A stretch of 64,000 bases of DNA from Microbacterium sp. SSM24 (GCF_025989145.1 NZ_JAPDNQ010000001.1:1984001-2048000), one strand, 5' to 3'. Shown: positions 16,118 to 25,280, numbered from the stretch's first letter. Numbers and translations: made by a program. The notes: a model not told the origin generated them from the letters alone.

Positions 16118-16965
16118 ATCCGGGCGACCTCGTCGCCGACGGCTCGCTGCTCGTCGCGATCCCGATCGCAGTGCTCGCCGGGCTGCTCTCCTTCCTCTCG
16201 CCGTGCGTGCTCCCGCTCGTGCCGGGATACCTCGGCTTCATCGGCGGGGCCGTCTCGCCACGCGAACCTCGGACAGCGTCGATTTCGCGGGGGAATTCCG
16301 CCTCGGACGCCCCTGCGGGCGCCCCCGCGGGCGCCGGCCGTGCCGAATCTCCCGCGATCGTGACGTCCGCGGCCGTCGACACCCCGCCGCGCGGGAGGCT
16401 GCTCCTGGGCGTCGTGCTCTTCATCGCCGGCTTCACGGTGGTGTTCGTCAGCATCGCGATGCTCGGCGGAACGGTCGGGCTGTTCCTCCTCCAGTACGCC
16501 GACCTCATCACGCGCATCCTCGGCGTCGTCATCATCGCGATGGGGCTCGTCTTCATCGGCGTCTTCGGCCTGGCCCAGCGCATCGCCCGCCCGCAGGTGC
16601 GCGGCAACCTCGGACTCGTCGGCGCCCCCCTGCTCGGCATCGCCCTCGGCATCGGCTGGGCACCGTGCATCGGGCCCACGCTCGCCGTGATCCTCACGAT
16701 GGCCTTCGACTCCGGCTCGGCCGGCCGGGCGGCCCTGCTGGGCGTCGCGTACTCGCTGGGGCTCGGCATCCCGTTCCTGCTCCTCACGCTCGGGTTCGGC
16801 TGGGCGACCCGCTCGGTCGCCTTCGTGCGCCGCCACATCCGAGCGATCAACATCGCCGGGGGAGTGCTGCTCATCGTGCTCGGCCTGCTCATGGTGACCG
16901 GAATCTGGACCCAGATCATGGCGCAGCTCCAGGGGGTGTTCCGCAGTGTCCCGCTCCCGCTCTGA
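16114..16965 (+). CDS. ccdA: Cytochrome c biogenesis protein CcdA
   Basis: A 283-residue, six-helix membrane protein carrying reducing power from cytoplasmic thioredoxin to the extracytoplasmic redoxin. The redox cysteines are C31 in FLSPCVLPLVPGY and C185 in GIGWAPCIGPTL. The GTG start overlaps the previous stop (GTGA). A linker of about 45 residues rich in Ala, Gly, Pro and Ser (residues 48-94) separates the first helix from the rest, longer than in compact CcdA proteins. Confidence 0.94.
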   Translation: MNPGDLVADGSLLVAIPIAVLAGLLSFLSPCVLPLVPGYLGFIGGAVSPREPRTASISRGNSASDAPAGAPAGAGRAESPAIVTSAAVDTPPRGRLLLGVVLFIAGFTVVFVSIAMLGGTVGLFLLQYADLITRILGVVIIAMGLVFIGVFGLAQRIARPQVRGNLGLVGAPLLGIALGIGWAPCIGPTLAVILTMAFDSGSAGRAALLGVAYSLGLGIPFLLLTLGFGWATRSVAFVRRHIRAINIAGGVLLIVLGLLMVTGIWTQIMAQLQGVFRSVPLPL

Positions 16966-18640
16966 CCTCGACGGCACCGAGCCGCTGCGGCCGGCCGATC
17001 ACGCCGATTCCGACAGCGAGGTCATCCAGCCCGCGTTGGGCATCGTGGGATGGCTGCGCTGGGGCTGGCGCCAGCTCACCTCGATGCGCACCGCGCTGGT
17101 GCTGCTGCTGCTACTCGCGATCGCCGCGGTTCCCGGATCGCTGGTGCCGCAGCGCAGCGCCGACCCCAACGGTGTGACGCAGTACTTCGCCGACAATCCC
17201 GACCTGGCGCCGATCCTCGACAACCTGAGCATGTTCGACGTGTACACGTCGCCCTGGTTCTCGGCGATCTACATCCTGCTGTTCGTGTCGCTCATCGGCT
17301 GCGTGATCCCGCGCACGAAGCACCACTGGAAGGCGCTGCGCGCGAAGCCTCCACGCACCCCCGCGCGTCTGTCGCGGCTGGACGCGCACCGCTCCGAGGT
17401 GGTCGAGCTCACGCCGGGGACGGATGCCGCGGCCGCGGCCTCGTCGGCGATCGAACTCGCCCAGCAGCAGCTGAAGAAGGCCGGCTACCGGGTCGAGCGC
17501 TACGACGCGGGCGCGACCCTGTCGGTGTCGGCGGAACGCGGATACGTGCGCGAGACCGGCAACCTGGTCTTCCACGCCGCGCTCATCGGGGTGCTCCTGG
17601 CGGTCGGTCTCGGCGGCGGTTTCACCTACACCGGGCAGACCGTCATCATCGAGGGTCGCTCGTTCGTGAACACCATGCTCGACTACACGTCGTTCAACCC
17701 CGGCCGGTTCGTCGACGAGAACGCGCTCGCGCCGTATTCGCTCACCCTCGACCGCTTCGACGTCACCTATCAGCCGTACGGCGAGCAGGGGTCGGGGCAG
17801 GCGGGCGACTTCGTCGCGAACCTCACCACGCAGCGCGCCGGCGAGCAGCCGCAGCCGGGGGAGGTGCGGGTCAACCACCCGCTCGACATGGGCGGCGACC
17901 GCATCTACCTCATGGGCAACGGCTACGCGCCGACCATCACGATCCGCGACCCCGACGGCGAGGTCGTGTACTCGGAGTCGGTGCCGTTCCTGCCGCAGGA
18001 CACCAACATGACCTCGCTCGGGGTCGTGAAGGTCGCGGACGGGCTCTCCGAGCAGATGGGCCTTGTCGGCTTCTTCTATCCGACGCAGGCACCGCTGTCG
18101 ACGGGAGCGTTCGCGTCGGCGTACCCCGACCTCGTGCTGCCGGTGCTGTCGCTCGACGTCTACGTCGGCGATCTCGGCATCGACGACGGCACGCCCCGCT
18201 CGGTGTACACGCTCGATCCGAGCGGCATGGAGAAGCTCGCGGGTCGCGGGGCGGACGTCGCCGCGATCGAGCTCGCGCCGGGCGAGACGGCCGAGCTGCC
18301 CGGCGGCTACGGCACGATCACGTTCGAGAACGAGGCATCCGATTCCGCCCACGGGTACGAGGGCTCGGTCAAGCGCTACGTGTCGCTGTCGATCCACCGG
18401 GATGCCGGGGCCACCTGGGTGCTCCTGTTCGCCGTGCTCGCCACCGCCGGGCTCCTGGCCGCGCTGTTCGTGCCGCGTCGTCGCATGTGGGTGAAGGTCT
18501 CGCCGGATGCCGGCACCCTGCGGATCGAGTACGCGGCGCTCGCACGCGGCGAGGATCCGACGCTCGATTCGGCCGTGGAGCAGTTCGCGCAGAAGCACGG
18601 CGACAGCATCCAGGGGCCCTCCAGCCCGCGCGTAGACTGA
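16946..18640 (+). CDS. resB: Cytochrome c biogenesis protein ResB
   Basis: A 564-residue membrane protein with three N-terminal helices and a fourth near residue 490, enclosing a large extracytoplasmic domain. With CcsB it forms the system II haem transporter and apocytochrome ligase. Family features include ALVLLLLLAIAAVPGSLVPQR, a SPWF segment and RETGNLVFHAALIG with the conserved histidine. The GTG start overlaps ccdA by 20 bases. Its stop codon overlaps the -10 element of the next gene. Confidence 0.94.
   Translation: MSRSRSDLDGTEPLRPADHADSDSEVIQPALGIVGWLRWGWRQLTSMRTALVLLLLLAIAAVPGSLVPQRSADPNGVTQYFADNPDLAPILDNLSMFDVYTSPWFSAIYILLFVSLIGCVIPRTKHHWKALRAKPPRTPARLSRLDAHRSEVVELTPGTDAAAAASSAIELAQQQLKKAGYRVERYDAGATLSVSAERGYVRETGNLVFHAALIGVLLAVGLGGGFTYTGQTVIIEGRSFVNTMLDYTSFNPGRFVDENALAPYSLTLDRFDVTYQPYGEQGSGQAGDFVANLTTQRAGEQPQPGEVRVNHPLDMGGDRIYLMGNGYAPTITIRDPDGEVVYSESVPFLPQDTNMTSLGVVKVADGLSEQMGLVGFFYPTQAPLSTGAFASAYPDLVLPVLSLDVYVGDLGIDDGTPRSVYTLDPSGMEKLAGRGADVAAIELAPGETAELPGGYGTITFENEASDSAHGYEGSVKRYVSLSIHRDAGATWVLLFAVLATAGLLAALFVPRRRMWVKVSPDAGTLRIEYAALARGEDPTLDSAVEQFAQKHGDSIQGPSSPRVD
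18633..18638 (+). promoter_or_regulatory. Internal -10 element TAGACT before ccsB
   Basis: TAGACT lies at the very end of resB and finishes six bases before the ccsB ATG, so ccsB can be transcribed separately. Confidence 0.55.
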
Positions 18641-18644
18641 GGAC

Positions 18645-19679
18645 ATGCCCGAAACCGCCGCCCTCTCGCTCGACGATGTCTCGGTGCTCCTGGTCTGGAC
18701 GGCGATCGCCGTCTACGCGCTCGCGTTCATCGCGTACGCGGTCGACCTCGCTCGCCGTGGTGCGGTCGCGGTCGACGCGAAGGACGCCGAGGTGCGCGAG
18801 CTCGTCGGCGCCGGCCGCGTCGGCATCGCCGAGATGCGCGCGCAGGAGAAGGCGGCCGAGGCGGCGCTGAACGCCCCGATCTCGCAGCGTCCGCGACTGG
18901 TGTGGGCACGCATCGGAACGTCGCTCACGGTGCTGGCGTTCCTGTTCCACCTCGGGGCCGACGTGACGCGCGGCATCGCCGCGGGGCGCGTGCCGTGGTC
19001 GAACATGTACGAGTTCGCCCTCACCGGCACGCTGCTGATCGTCGCCGTGTACATCGGCGTGCTGTTCCGCTACGACCTGCGGTTCCTCGGCACCTTCATC
19101 ACGGGCCTCGTCGTGGTGCTCCTGGGCGGCACGGCGATCTGGTTCTACACCGACATCGTGCCGCTGATGGACCCGCTGAAGTCGATCTGGCTCGTGATCC
19201 ACGTGTTCGTCGCCTCGCTCGCGACCGCGCTCTTCGCGCTCGCCTTCGGGCTCTCGGTGCTGCAGCTCATGCAGGCACGGCGGGAGCGTCGGGCGCTTGC
19301 GGCTGCCGAGCTCGCGGAAGGCGCTCCGGCGAAGTCGGGCCCGGGCTTCCTGCGCACGCTGCCCAGCGCCGAGGCGCTGGAGTCGCTGGCGTACCGCTTC
19401 GCGATCCTCGGCTTCATCTTCTGGACGTTCACCCTCATCGCCGGATCGATCTGGGCCAACGACGCGTGGGGCCGCTACTGGGGCTTCGACACGAAGGAAG
19501 TCTGGACCTTCGTGATCTGGGTGCTCTACGCCGGCTACATCCACGCGCGCGCGACGCGCGGCTGGCGCGGGAGCCGGTCGGCCTGGCTGTCGATCATCGG
19601 CTTCACCGCCGTGATCTTCAACTTCACGATCGTGAACATGTTCTTCAAGGGCCTCCACGCCTACTCCGGCCTGAGCTGA
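18645..19679 (+). CDS. ccsB: Cytochrome c biogenesis protein CcsB/ResC
   Basis: A 344-residue, multi-helix haem-handling protein. It bears the tryptophan-rich WGRYWGFDTKEVW motif that presents haem outside the membrane, and conserved histidines in VLAFLFHLGAD, VIHVFVASL and YIHARAT that can act as haem ligands. It partners with ResB. Presence of this pair plus CcdA and TlpA means the organism makes covalent c-type cytochromes, probably for a bcc-aa3 chain fed by the menaquinone made by genes further along. Confidence 0.95.
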   Translation: MPETAALSLDDVSVLLVWTAIAVYALAFIAYAVDLARRGAVAVDAKDAEVRELVGAGRVGIAEMRAQEKAAEAALNAPISQRPRLVWARIGTSLTVLAFLFHLGADVTRGIAAGRVPWSNMYEFALTGTLLIVAVYIGVLFRYDLRFLGTFITGLVVVLLGGTAIWFYTDIVPLMDPLKSIWLVIHVFVASLATALFALAFGLSVLQLMQARRERRALAAAELAEGAPAKSGPGFLRTLPSAEALESLAYRFAILGFIFWTFTLIAGSIWANDAWGRYWGFDTKEVWTFVIWVLYAGYIHARATRGWRGSRSAWLSIIGFTAVIFNFTIVNMFFKGLHAYSGLS

Positions 19680-19681
19680 GC

Positions 19682-19698
19682 CCCGGGCCCGGCCCGGG
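19682..19698 (+). terminator. Hairpin after ccsB
   Basis: CCCGGGC-CCG-GCCCGGG starts three bases after the stop codon; very GC-rich stem without a clear U-tract. Confidence 0.45.
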
Positions 19699-19738
19699 CC
19701 GCGGCATCCGTCCTGGTCGCGCGTGCGCGGGATCGCCC

Positions 19739-19870
19739 GCCGCCCGCCCGCCGTCCGGGGCGTGACCGGCCCACCCGCCCGCTCGGGGCGTGACCGGCCG
19801 ACCCGCCCGCCGTCCGCCGGCCCACCCGCCCGCCGGCCCGCCGGCCCGCCCGCCGGCCCGCCCGCCGTCC
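19739..19870. repeat. Low-complexity GCCC/GCCGG-rich tract
   Basis: A C/G-only stretch made of iterations of CCCGCC and GGCCCGCC. It includes two direct copies, about 27 bp apart, of GGGGCGTGACCGGCC followed by ACCCGCCCGC. It is part of the 633-bp gap between ccsB and the YhgE/Pip gene. No gene is recognisable in the gap. Confidence 0.7.
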
Positions 19871-19969
19871 GGCGCATAACTCCTGCAGTTCGGCGGGGGG
19901 CTGGCGGGGTTCCGCCGAATGTCGCGGTGTCCGCGATAGGTCAGCGCGAAGGTGCAGGAGTTATGCGCC
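19871..19969. repeat. Inverted-repeat element, family A, copy 1
   Basis: Bounded by perfect 17-bp terminal inverted repeats GGCGCATAACTCCTGCA / TGCAGGAGTTATGCGCC with a 65-bp interior. A nearly identical copy lies 176 bp to the right and a third, with a different interior, at 40981-41068. It is located between convergent genes. Confidence 0.9.
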
Positions 19970-20046
19970 GGTGGGCGAGACGGTCGCCCGGCCGGAGCTC
20001 AGGATCGGCCCTGGGGCGGTGTCCCACTTCCGCCCGCCCGCCGCCC

Positions 20047-20146
20047 GGCGCATAACTCCTGCAGTTCGGCGGGGTGGCTGGCGGGGTTCCGCGGAATGTC
20101 GCGGTGTCCGCGATAGGTCAGCGCGAAGGTGCAGGAGTTATGCGCC
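20047..20146. repeat. Inverted-repeat element, family A, copy 2
   Basis: Same 17-bp arms as copy 1 and an interior that differs at only a few positions; similarity continues about 10 bp beyond the right arm (GGTGGGCGAG), indicating a recent local duplication of the whole element. Confidence 0.9.
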
Positions 20147-20255
20147 GGTGGGCGAGTCGGCTGCGGTGCCCCCATCCGATAGAGACCGGGACGTGGCGGG
20201 GGTGAGGCGGGCGAGCCGGATGCCGCATCCCGACGACTCCGCACGGAAACGAAGA

Positions 20256-20282
20256 ACGGCCCGCCCCGAGGCGCCGGGCCGT
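20256..20282 (-). terminator. Terminator of the MMPL-YhgE operon
   Basis: Stem ACGGCCCG/CGGGCCGT with an 11-base loop. On the minus strand it is followed by TCTTCGTTTC, a T-rich tail, 30 bp after the YhgE/Pip stop. Confidence 0.7.
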
Positions 20283-20312
20283 CTCCGCGAGGAGCGGGTC
20301 AGGGGGAGCGGG

Positions 20313-22316
20313 TCACGCCGGCGAGGGGGCGGCGTGGAGCACGGCGCGGGCCGACGTGGTCCGGCGGCGGGCGACCGCGAGGATCGTCGCACCGAACGCC
20401 AGCACGGCCCAGATCATGAGTCCGGCGATCGCTGCGCCGACACCATTGGTCTCGGTGAGCGCGGCGAGCATGCCGTTGTAGGCGGGGGACGTCGGCATGA
20501 GGGCCGCGATCCCCGACAGCACGCCGGGCACGGTCGACACGACGCCGGTCGCGACGGCGAGGACGCCGATCAGCGCCGAGATCCACCGGCCCGCGCCGCC
20601 GAACACCGCGACGAGCGCCTGGTTCACGGCGGCGAAGGCGATGCCCGCGACGACGCTCACGCCCGCGAAGACCCACCACTGACCCCAGTCGTACGACGAG
20701 GCGAGCTGCACGACGCCCGCGACGAGCAGGCCCTGTGCGGCGCCGAGCGCGGCGGCGGGAGCGAACCCGCGCAGCGCGAGGAGCGCCGAGGGCTCCCGGG
20801 CGGTGAGGGCGCGGCGCGAGACGGCCTGCAGCGCGATGAACGTCGCGAGCCCCCCGAACCACAGCGCCAGGGTCGACAGCAGCGGGATCGCCGACGCGCC
20901 GAACAGGGACGACCCCACGCCGTCCGCGCCGACCGGGTTCGCGACGACCTCGGCGAGGCTCGTCGCCTCCGAGTCCGTGTACGACGGGACGGCTTCGGAT
21001 GCCTGGCCCAGCCCGTCCGCGAGCGTCGACGTGCCGTCGGCCAGCTGGGCGACGCCGTCGGCGAGCGAGGTCGCCCCCGTGCCCGCCTGCCCGATTCCGT
21101 TCGCCAGCTGCGAGGCACCGGAGGAGAGCTGCCCCGCGCCCGCGGCGGACTGCGACGTGCCGGAGGCCAGCTGGTCGAGGCCGCCCGCGAGCTTCGTGGC
21201 ACCGGCACCGATGGAGCGGAACTGCTTCGCGAACTCCGCGGTGACGCCGGCGTTGAGGTCGACGATCCCGTTGGCCGTGTACGTCGTCAGCGCCGCGGCG
21301 CCGGGGTTCTGCTGCGTGCCGTTGCCGTTCAGGATCGTCGATGCCATGCCCGCCGATGTGACGGCGGCGGCGAGGTCGGTGCAGAAGCCGGCCGGATTCA
21401 CGGCCGGATCGCACGCCGCGGCGAGGGCCTGCAGCTGCGCGAGGGTCGTCTTCGCGTAGCCGGCCGCCGCTCCGGTCGCCGTCTCGGCGCCGTCGGCCAC
21501 CGTCGTGAGGCCGTCCGGGACGATCCCCGTCTGCTCGAGCTTCGCCGCGCCGTCGTTCACTCCGTCGGCGAGGTCGCGCGCGCCGTCCGCCGCGCCGCCG
21601 ATCCCTCCGGCGATCTGCCCGAGCCCGCCCTGCAGGTCGCCCGCGCCGGTGGCCAGGCCGCTCGCGCCGGAGGCGAGCTGCGGCATCCCGTCGGCGAGCT
21701 GGGTCGCGCCGTCGGCGGCCTGCGTCGCGCCGTCGGCCAGCGCCTGCGCACCGGTCGCGGCCTCGCCGAGCTGGTCGCCGAGCGTGGTGAACCCGAGGAA
21801 CACGTTCTCGAGGTACACCTGCGAGAGCTGCTCGCCCATGATGGATGCCGCCGCCGACGTCACCTGCGCGGTGATGGCGTCGTCGACGATCAGGCTGTCG
21901 GGCGGCGTCGTCACCTCGATCGTGGCGCGCTCGGGAGTCTCACCGGGACGCGTGGAGGTCGCGGCCGCCGAGAAGTTCTCGGGGATCGTGATGACCGCGG
22001 CGTACGTGCCGTCGGCCAGGCCGGAGGCTGCGTCGTCGGCGTTGGAGATCGTCCACGTGAGGTTGCTCGGCTGATCGTCCGAGCCCTCGACGAGCCCGGC
22101 GGTGAGCTGGCGCCCGAGCGGCACGAGCTGGTCGTCGATCGTGACCGCCTCGTCCTCGTTCACGATGGCGGCGTTGAGCGAGTCGAGCCGCTCCGTCGGG
22201 TTGTAGAGCGCCGCCACGAGGATGCCGCCGATGACGACGGGCAGCAGCAGCACCCCGATGAGCGTCAGCCACGTGACGGGGCGGCGCGATCGGGCGCGTT
22301 CGATGTGGAGGGTCAT
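20313..22316 (-). CDS. YhgE/Pip family membrane protein
   Basis: A 667-residue protein: one N-terminal helix (about residues 14-36), a long extracytoplasmic region, and about five C-terminal helices of ABC-2 permease type. The middle contains seven-residue repeats of the form LADGxxQ (roughly residues 175-235 and again 345-410), typical of the X-DUF helical tape in Pip proteins. The ATG overlaps the MMPL stop (ATGA). Relatives act in phage receptor function and envelope export; its partnership with the MMPL transporter is inferred from coupling. Confidence 0.88.
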   Translation of the reverse strand: MTLHIERARSRRPVTWLTLIGVLLLPVVIGGILVAALYNPTERLDSLNAAIVNEDEAVTIDDQLVPLGRQLTAGLVEGSDDQPSNLTWTISNADDAASGLADGTYAAVITIPENFSAAATSTRPGETPERATIEVTTPPDSLIVDDAITAQVTSAAASIMGEQLSQVYLENVFLGFTTLGDQLGEAATGAQALADGATQAADGATQLADGMPQLASGASGLATGAGDLQGGLGQIAGGIGGAADGARDLADGVNDGAAKLEQTGIVPDGLTTVADGAETATGAAAGYAKTTLAQLQALAAACDPAVNPAGFCTDLAAAVTSAGMASTILNGNGTQQNPGAAALTTYTANGIVDLNAGVTAEFAKQFRSIGAGATKLAGGLDQLASGTSQSAAGAGQLSSGASQLANGIGQAGTGATSLADGVAQLADGTSTLADGLGQASEAVPSYTDSEATSLAEVVANPVGADGVGSSLFGASAIPLLSTLALWFGGLATFIALQAVSRRALTAREPSALLALRGFAPAAALGAAQGLLVAGVVQLASSYDWGQWWVFAGVSVVAGIAFAAVNQALVAVFGGAGRWISALIGVLAVATGVVSTVPGVLSGIAALMPTSPAYNGMLAALTETNGVGAAIAGLMIWAVLAFGATILAVARRRTTSARAVLHAAPSPA

Positions 22317-25213
22317 GCGTTCACCTCGGCGATGGAAGAAGCGGATGCCGCGCCCGCCCGCAGCGCGAGCGAACTCACGCCGGGGCGTCGGGCGTCGGAG
22401 AAGAGGGAGATCGCGGGGCCGTCGGCCTTCGCGGTGGCGACGACGGTGAGGTGCGCCCCGGTGCCGTCGTCGGAGCGGGCCCGCAGTGCGGCCTGAGCGT
22501 CCCGCAGCAGCGCGGCCGCCTGGTCGCGTTCGGCGTGGTCGAGCGCGTCGACGCCGTCGATCACGACGAGGCTCGTGCGTCCGCCGAGCGCGCGGCGCAG
22601 TTCGCGCACGGGGTCGTCGGCGTCGGCGAGGAGCGCCACGCCGACGTGCGCACGCACCCAGGCCGCGCGCTCCGGGAGCAGATGGCCGGCGACGCGCAGG
22701 CGTCCGTCGCTCGGGGCGAGGCGTCCGGCGACGGCCAGTCCGAAGGCGCGGACCGCCCGCGGATCGCCCGTCACGAGGAGCGTGCCGCCCGGCTCGACCC
22801 GGAAGCTCGCACCGTCGAAGAGCACGACGTCTCCCGCGGCCCCGCCGTCGGCGCGGACGGCGACGTCCTCGCCGACGACGACGGCGGTCGTCCCGGGCTC
22901 GGGCCATTGCGCGAGCGAGAGCTCGCGTTCCACCGCCTCGCCTTCGATGTCGAAGTGGGGGAGCACCCGTTCGAGCCAGCGCGGCATCCACCAGGCCTTG
23001 TCGCCCAGCAGAGCCATGACCGCGGGGACCAGCGTCATGCGCACGAGGAACGCGTCGACTGCGATGCCGACGGCGAGACCCAGCGCGATGGGCTTGATGG
23101 AGGCGTCGCCCTCGGGGACGAAGGCCGCGAAGACGGCGAACATGATGATCGCGGCGGCGGTGACCACGCGGGCCGATGCGGTGAAGCCCGAGCGCACCGC
23201 GCCGAGCGCGATGTCGCGGTCGGCGCGCGTCGGGTGCGCGCCGCGGCGGGCGTGAACGTAGTCCTCGCGCATGCGGCTGACGAGGAACACCTCGTAGTCC
23301 ATCGCGAGCCCGAACAGCACGCCCATGAGGATGATCGGCATGAAGCTGATCACCGGGCCCTCGCGGGTGACGTGCAGCAGCTCCGCACCCCAGCCCCACT
23401 CGAAGACGGCGGCGACGACGCCGAAGGCGGCGAGCACCGACAGCAGGTAGCCGAGCGCCGCCTTGATCGGCACCCAGATCGACCGGAACACGATCATCAG
23501 GAGCACGAGCGAGAGGCCGACGACGAACACGCCGAACGGCAGCAGCGCGGCGCCGAGGCGGTCGGAGATGTCGATGCCGACGGCGGTGAAGCCGGTCACC
23601 TTGAGGTCGACGCCGTACTCCTCCTCGAGCTCCGGAGCCAGCGCGCGCAGGTCGCGGACGAGCTGCGCGGTGGCGGGATCGTCGGGCGCGGTCTCGGGCA
23701 CGATCTGGATCAGCCCGGTGTCGGCGGTCTCGTTCGGCGTGGCGAGCGCGATCTCCTTGACCCCGGGGACCTTCTCGATCTCGTCGGCGAGGTCGGCCAT
23801 GAGGCCGAGCGGGTCCGTCGAGGTCACGATCGTGCCGGTCATGATGAGCGGGCCGTTCGAGCCGGGGCCGAAGTGCTCCGCGGTGAGGTCGTACGCCTGG
23901 CGTGCCTGGCTGGTCTCGGGCTGCTGCCCGGCGTTCGGCAGCGCGAGCCCCAGGCTCGCAGCGGGGATCGCCATGACTCCGAGAGTGAGCACGACGGCGA
24001 CGGTGGTGATGATCGGATGCCGCGTCACGAGCATGACCCAGCGGTTCGTCTTCTTCGCCGGGGCGTGCGCGACGGGCGCCGGCTTGGCGGCGGGTTCGAC
24101 GTCCGCGGCCTCGTCGGGCGCAGCATCCGCTTCCGATGTGCCACGACGGCGCACCGGGAGCGCGACCCCGCGCTGCTTCCGGCCGTGACCCCATCCCGCG
24201 ACGCGGCCCTTCGAGAAGCCGAGGAGCGCGGGCGTCAGCGTGATGGCCACGACGACGGCGATCGCGACGGCGACGGCAGCGGCGATGCCCATCGTGGTGA
24301 GGAACGGAATGCCGGCGAAGCCGAGGCCGATGAGCGCGATGAGCACCGTGACCCCGGCGAACACGACGGCGGATCCGGCGGTGCCGGTGGCGCGCGCGGC
24401 GGACTCCTCGGGCTCGACGCCGGCACGCACCTGGTCCTGATGTCGCGCGACGATGAACAGGGCGTAGTCGATCCCGACCGCGAGGCCCAGCATGATGGCG
24501 AGCATCGGCGTGGTCGACGAGACCGACGCGAACGCCGTGGACACGTAGATGAGCGCGATCGCGAGGCCGACGCCGATGAGGGCCGATACGAGCGGGAACC
24601 ATGCGACCGCGAACGAGCGGAACGTGACGATCAGCACGAAGAGGGCGATGAGCACGCCGACGCCCTCGATGAGCGAGAGCGCCGGGACCGAGGTGGCGAA
24701 CACATCGCCGCCCATCGCGACCTGGGAGCCTTCGGGGAGCGTCTCGCGGAGGTCGTCGCCGACCTGCTCGAGGGTCTCTTTCGTCTCGTCCGAGATGTCG
24801 GTGGCCTGGCCGTCGAACTGCAGGCGGATGATCGCCGCCGACTCGTCGTCCGAGACGAGTCCGGTGACCATCTCGTTGAACGGGTCGGTCACCGCGATGA
24901 CGCCGTCGAGGTCTTCGAGCTGCGCGATGGTCTCGTCGATCGCGCCGGCGTAGGGATCGTCGGCGACGGACTCCCCTTCCTCCGCGACGATCACGAGCTG
25001 CGCGCTCGTGCCGCTCGCCTGGGGGAAGCTGCGGTCGAGCAGCGCGATTCCCTCCTGGGCCTCGGTGCCGGGGATCGAGAAGGCGTTGTCGGTGCCCTTC
25101 ATGAACACCGCGGCGCTGCCGCCGGCGATGCCGAGGAGGAGGATCCAGGCCACGAGCACCCGCCACGGGTGACGGTAGGACCAGCGACCGAGGGCATACA
25201 GCAGGGTGGACAC
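22313..25213 (-). CDS. MMPL-family RND transporter with a fused degenerate ABC-ATPase-like domain
   Basis: A 966-residue protein. Residues 1 to about 755 form a complete MMPL transporter: two sets of helices around two extracytoplasmic domains, with GLAVGIDYALFIVARHQDQ in the first half and GLAMDYEVFLVSRMREDY in the second. The last 208 residues resemble an ABC ATPase. They include a Walker A position eroded to VTGDPRAVRAF, then RLAPSDGRLRVAGHLL, and a Walker B-like SLVVIDGVDALD lacking the usual DEP. The GTG start has GGAGG five bases upstream. Probably exports lipids or drugs. Confidence 0.9.
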   Translation of the reverse strand: MSTLLYALGRWSYRHPWRVLVAWILLLGIAGGSAAVFMKGTDNAFSIPGTEAQEGIALLDRSFPQASGTSAQLVIVAEEGESVADDPYAGAIDETIAQLEDLDGVIAVTDPFNEMVTGLVSDDESAAIIRLQFDGQATDISDETKETLEQVGDDLRETLPEGSQVAMGGDVFATSVPALSLIEGVGVLIALFVLIVTFRSFAVAWFPLVSALIGVGLAIALIYVSTAFASVSSTTPMLAIMLGLAVGIDYALFIVARHQDQVRAGVEPEESAARATGTAGSAVVFAGVTVLIALIGLGFAGIPFLTTMGIAAAVAVAIAVVVAITLTPALLGFSKGRVAGWGHGRKQRGVALPVRRRGTSEADAAPDEAADVEPAAKPAPVAHAPAKKTNRWVMLVTRHPIITTVAVVLTLGVMAIPAASLGLALPNAGQQPETSQARQAYDLTAEHFGPGSNGPLIMTGTIVTSTDPLGLMADLADEIEKVPGVKEIALATPNETADTGLIQIVPETAPDDPATAQLVRDLRALAPELEEEYGVDLKVTGFTAVGIDISDRLGAALLPFGVFVVGLSLVLLMIVFRSIWVPIKAALGYLLSVLAAFGVVAAVFEWGWGAELLHVTREGPVISFMPIILMGVLFGLAMDYEVFLVSRMREDYVHARRGAHPTRADRDIALGAVRSGFTASARVVTAAAIIMFAVFAAFVPEGDASIKPIALGLAVGIAVDAFLVRMTLVPAVMALLGDKAWWMPRWLERVLPHFDIEGEAVERELSLAQWPEPGTTAVVVGEDVAVRADGGAAGDVVLFDGASFRVEPGGTLLVTGDPRAVRAFGLAVAGRLAPSDGRLRVAGHLLPERAAWVRAHVGVALLADADDPVRELRRALGGRTSLVVIDGVDALDHAERDQAAALLRDAQAALRARSDDGTGAHLTVVATAKADGPAISLFSDARRPGVSSLALRAGAASASSIAEVNA

Positions 25214-25246
25214 AGCGCCTCCGCGTTCCGGATGATCAGGATCTTT

Positions 25247-25264
25247 CGATACAGCGCTGTATCG
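25247..25264. promoter_or_regulatory. TetR operator site 1
   Basis: CGATACAGCGCTGTATCG, a perfect 18-bp palindrome between the divergent MMPL and TetR genes. Confidence 0.75.
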
Positions 25265-25280
25265 GATACATGAGTGTATC
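25265..25280. promoter_or_regulatory. TetR operator site 2
   Basis: GATACA-TGAG-TGTATC, same half-sites as site 1 (consensus GATACAnnnnTGTATC), directly adjacent to it. Confidence 0.75.

Noticed and set aside
19680..20312. Possible CRISPR array (two near-identical units about 176 bp apart)
   Set aside because: Only two long units, each with internal dyad ends, no short regular repeats with unique spacers and no cas gene in the window.
19971..22496. An 841-codon open frame on the plus strand antisense to the YhgE/Pip gene
   Set aside because: It is the mirror of a real gene: composition is Arg/Gly/Asp/His-rich, it has no recognisable domain, and it runs through a family A repeat. GC-rich codon bias creates such frames.
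20313..25166. A single 1617-codon minus-strand frame joining YhgE/Pip to upstream sequence
   Set aside because: The true start is the ATG at 22316 overlapping the MMPL stop; the upstream part is out of frame with MMPL and is an artefact.
22451..25273. A 940-codon open frame antisense to the MMPL gene
   Set aside because: Same reasoning: RHDE-rich shadow of the MMPL reading frame, no start signal and no domain.
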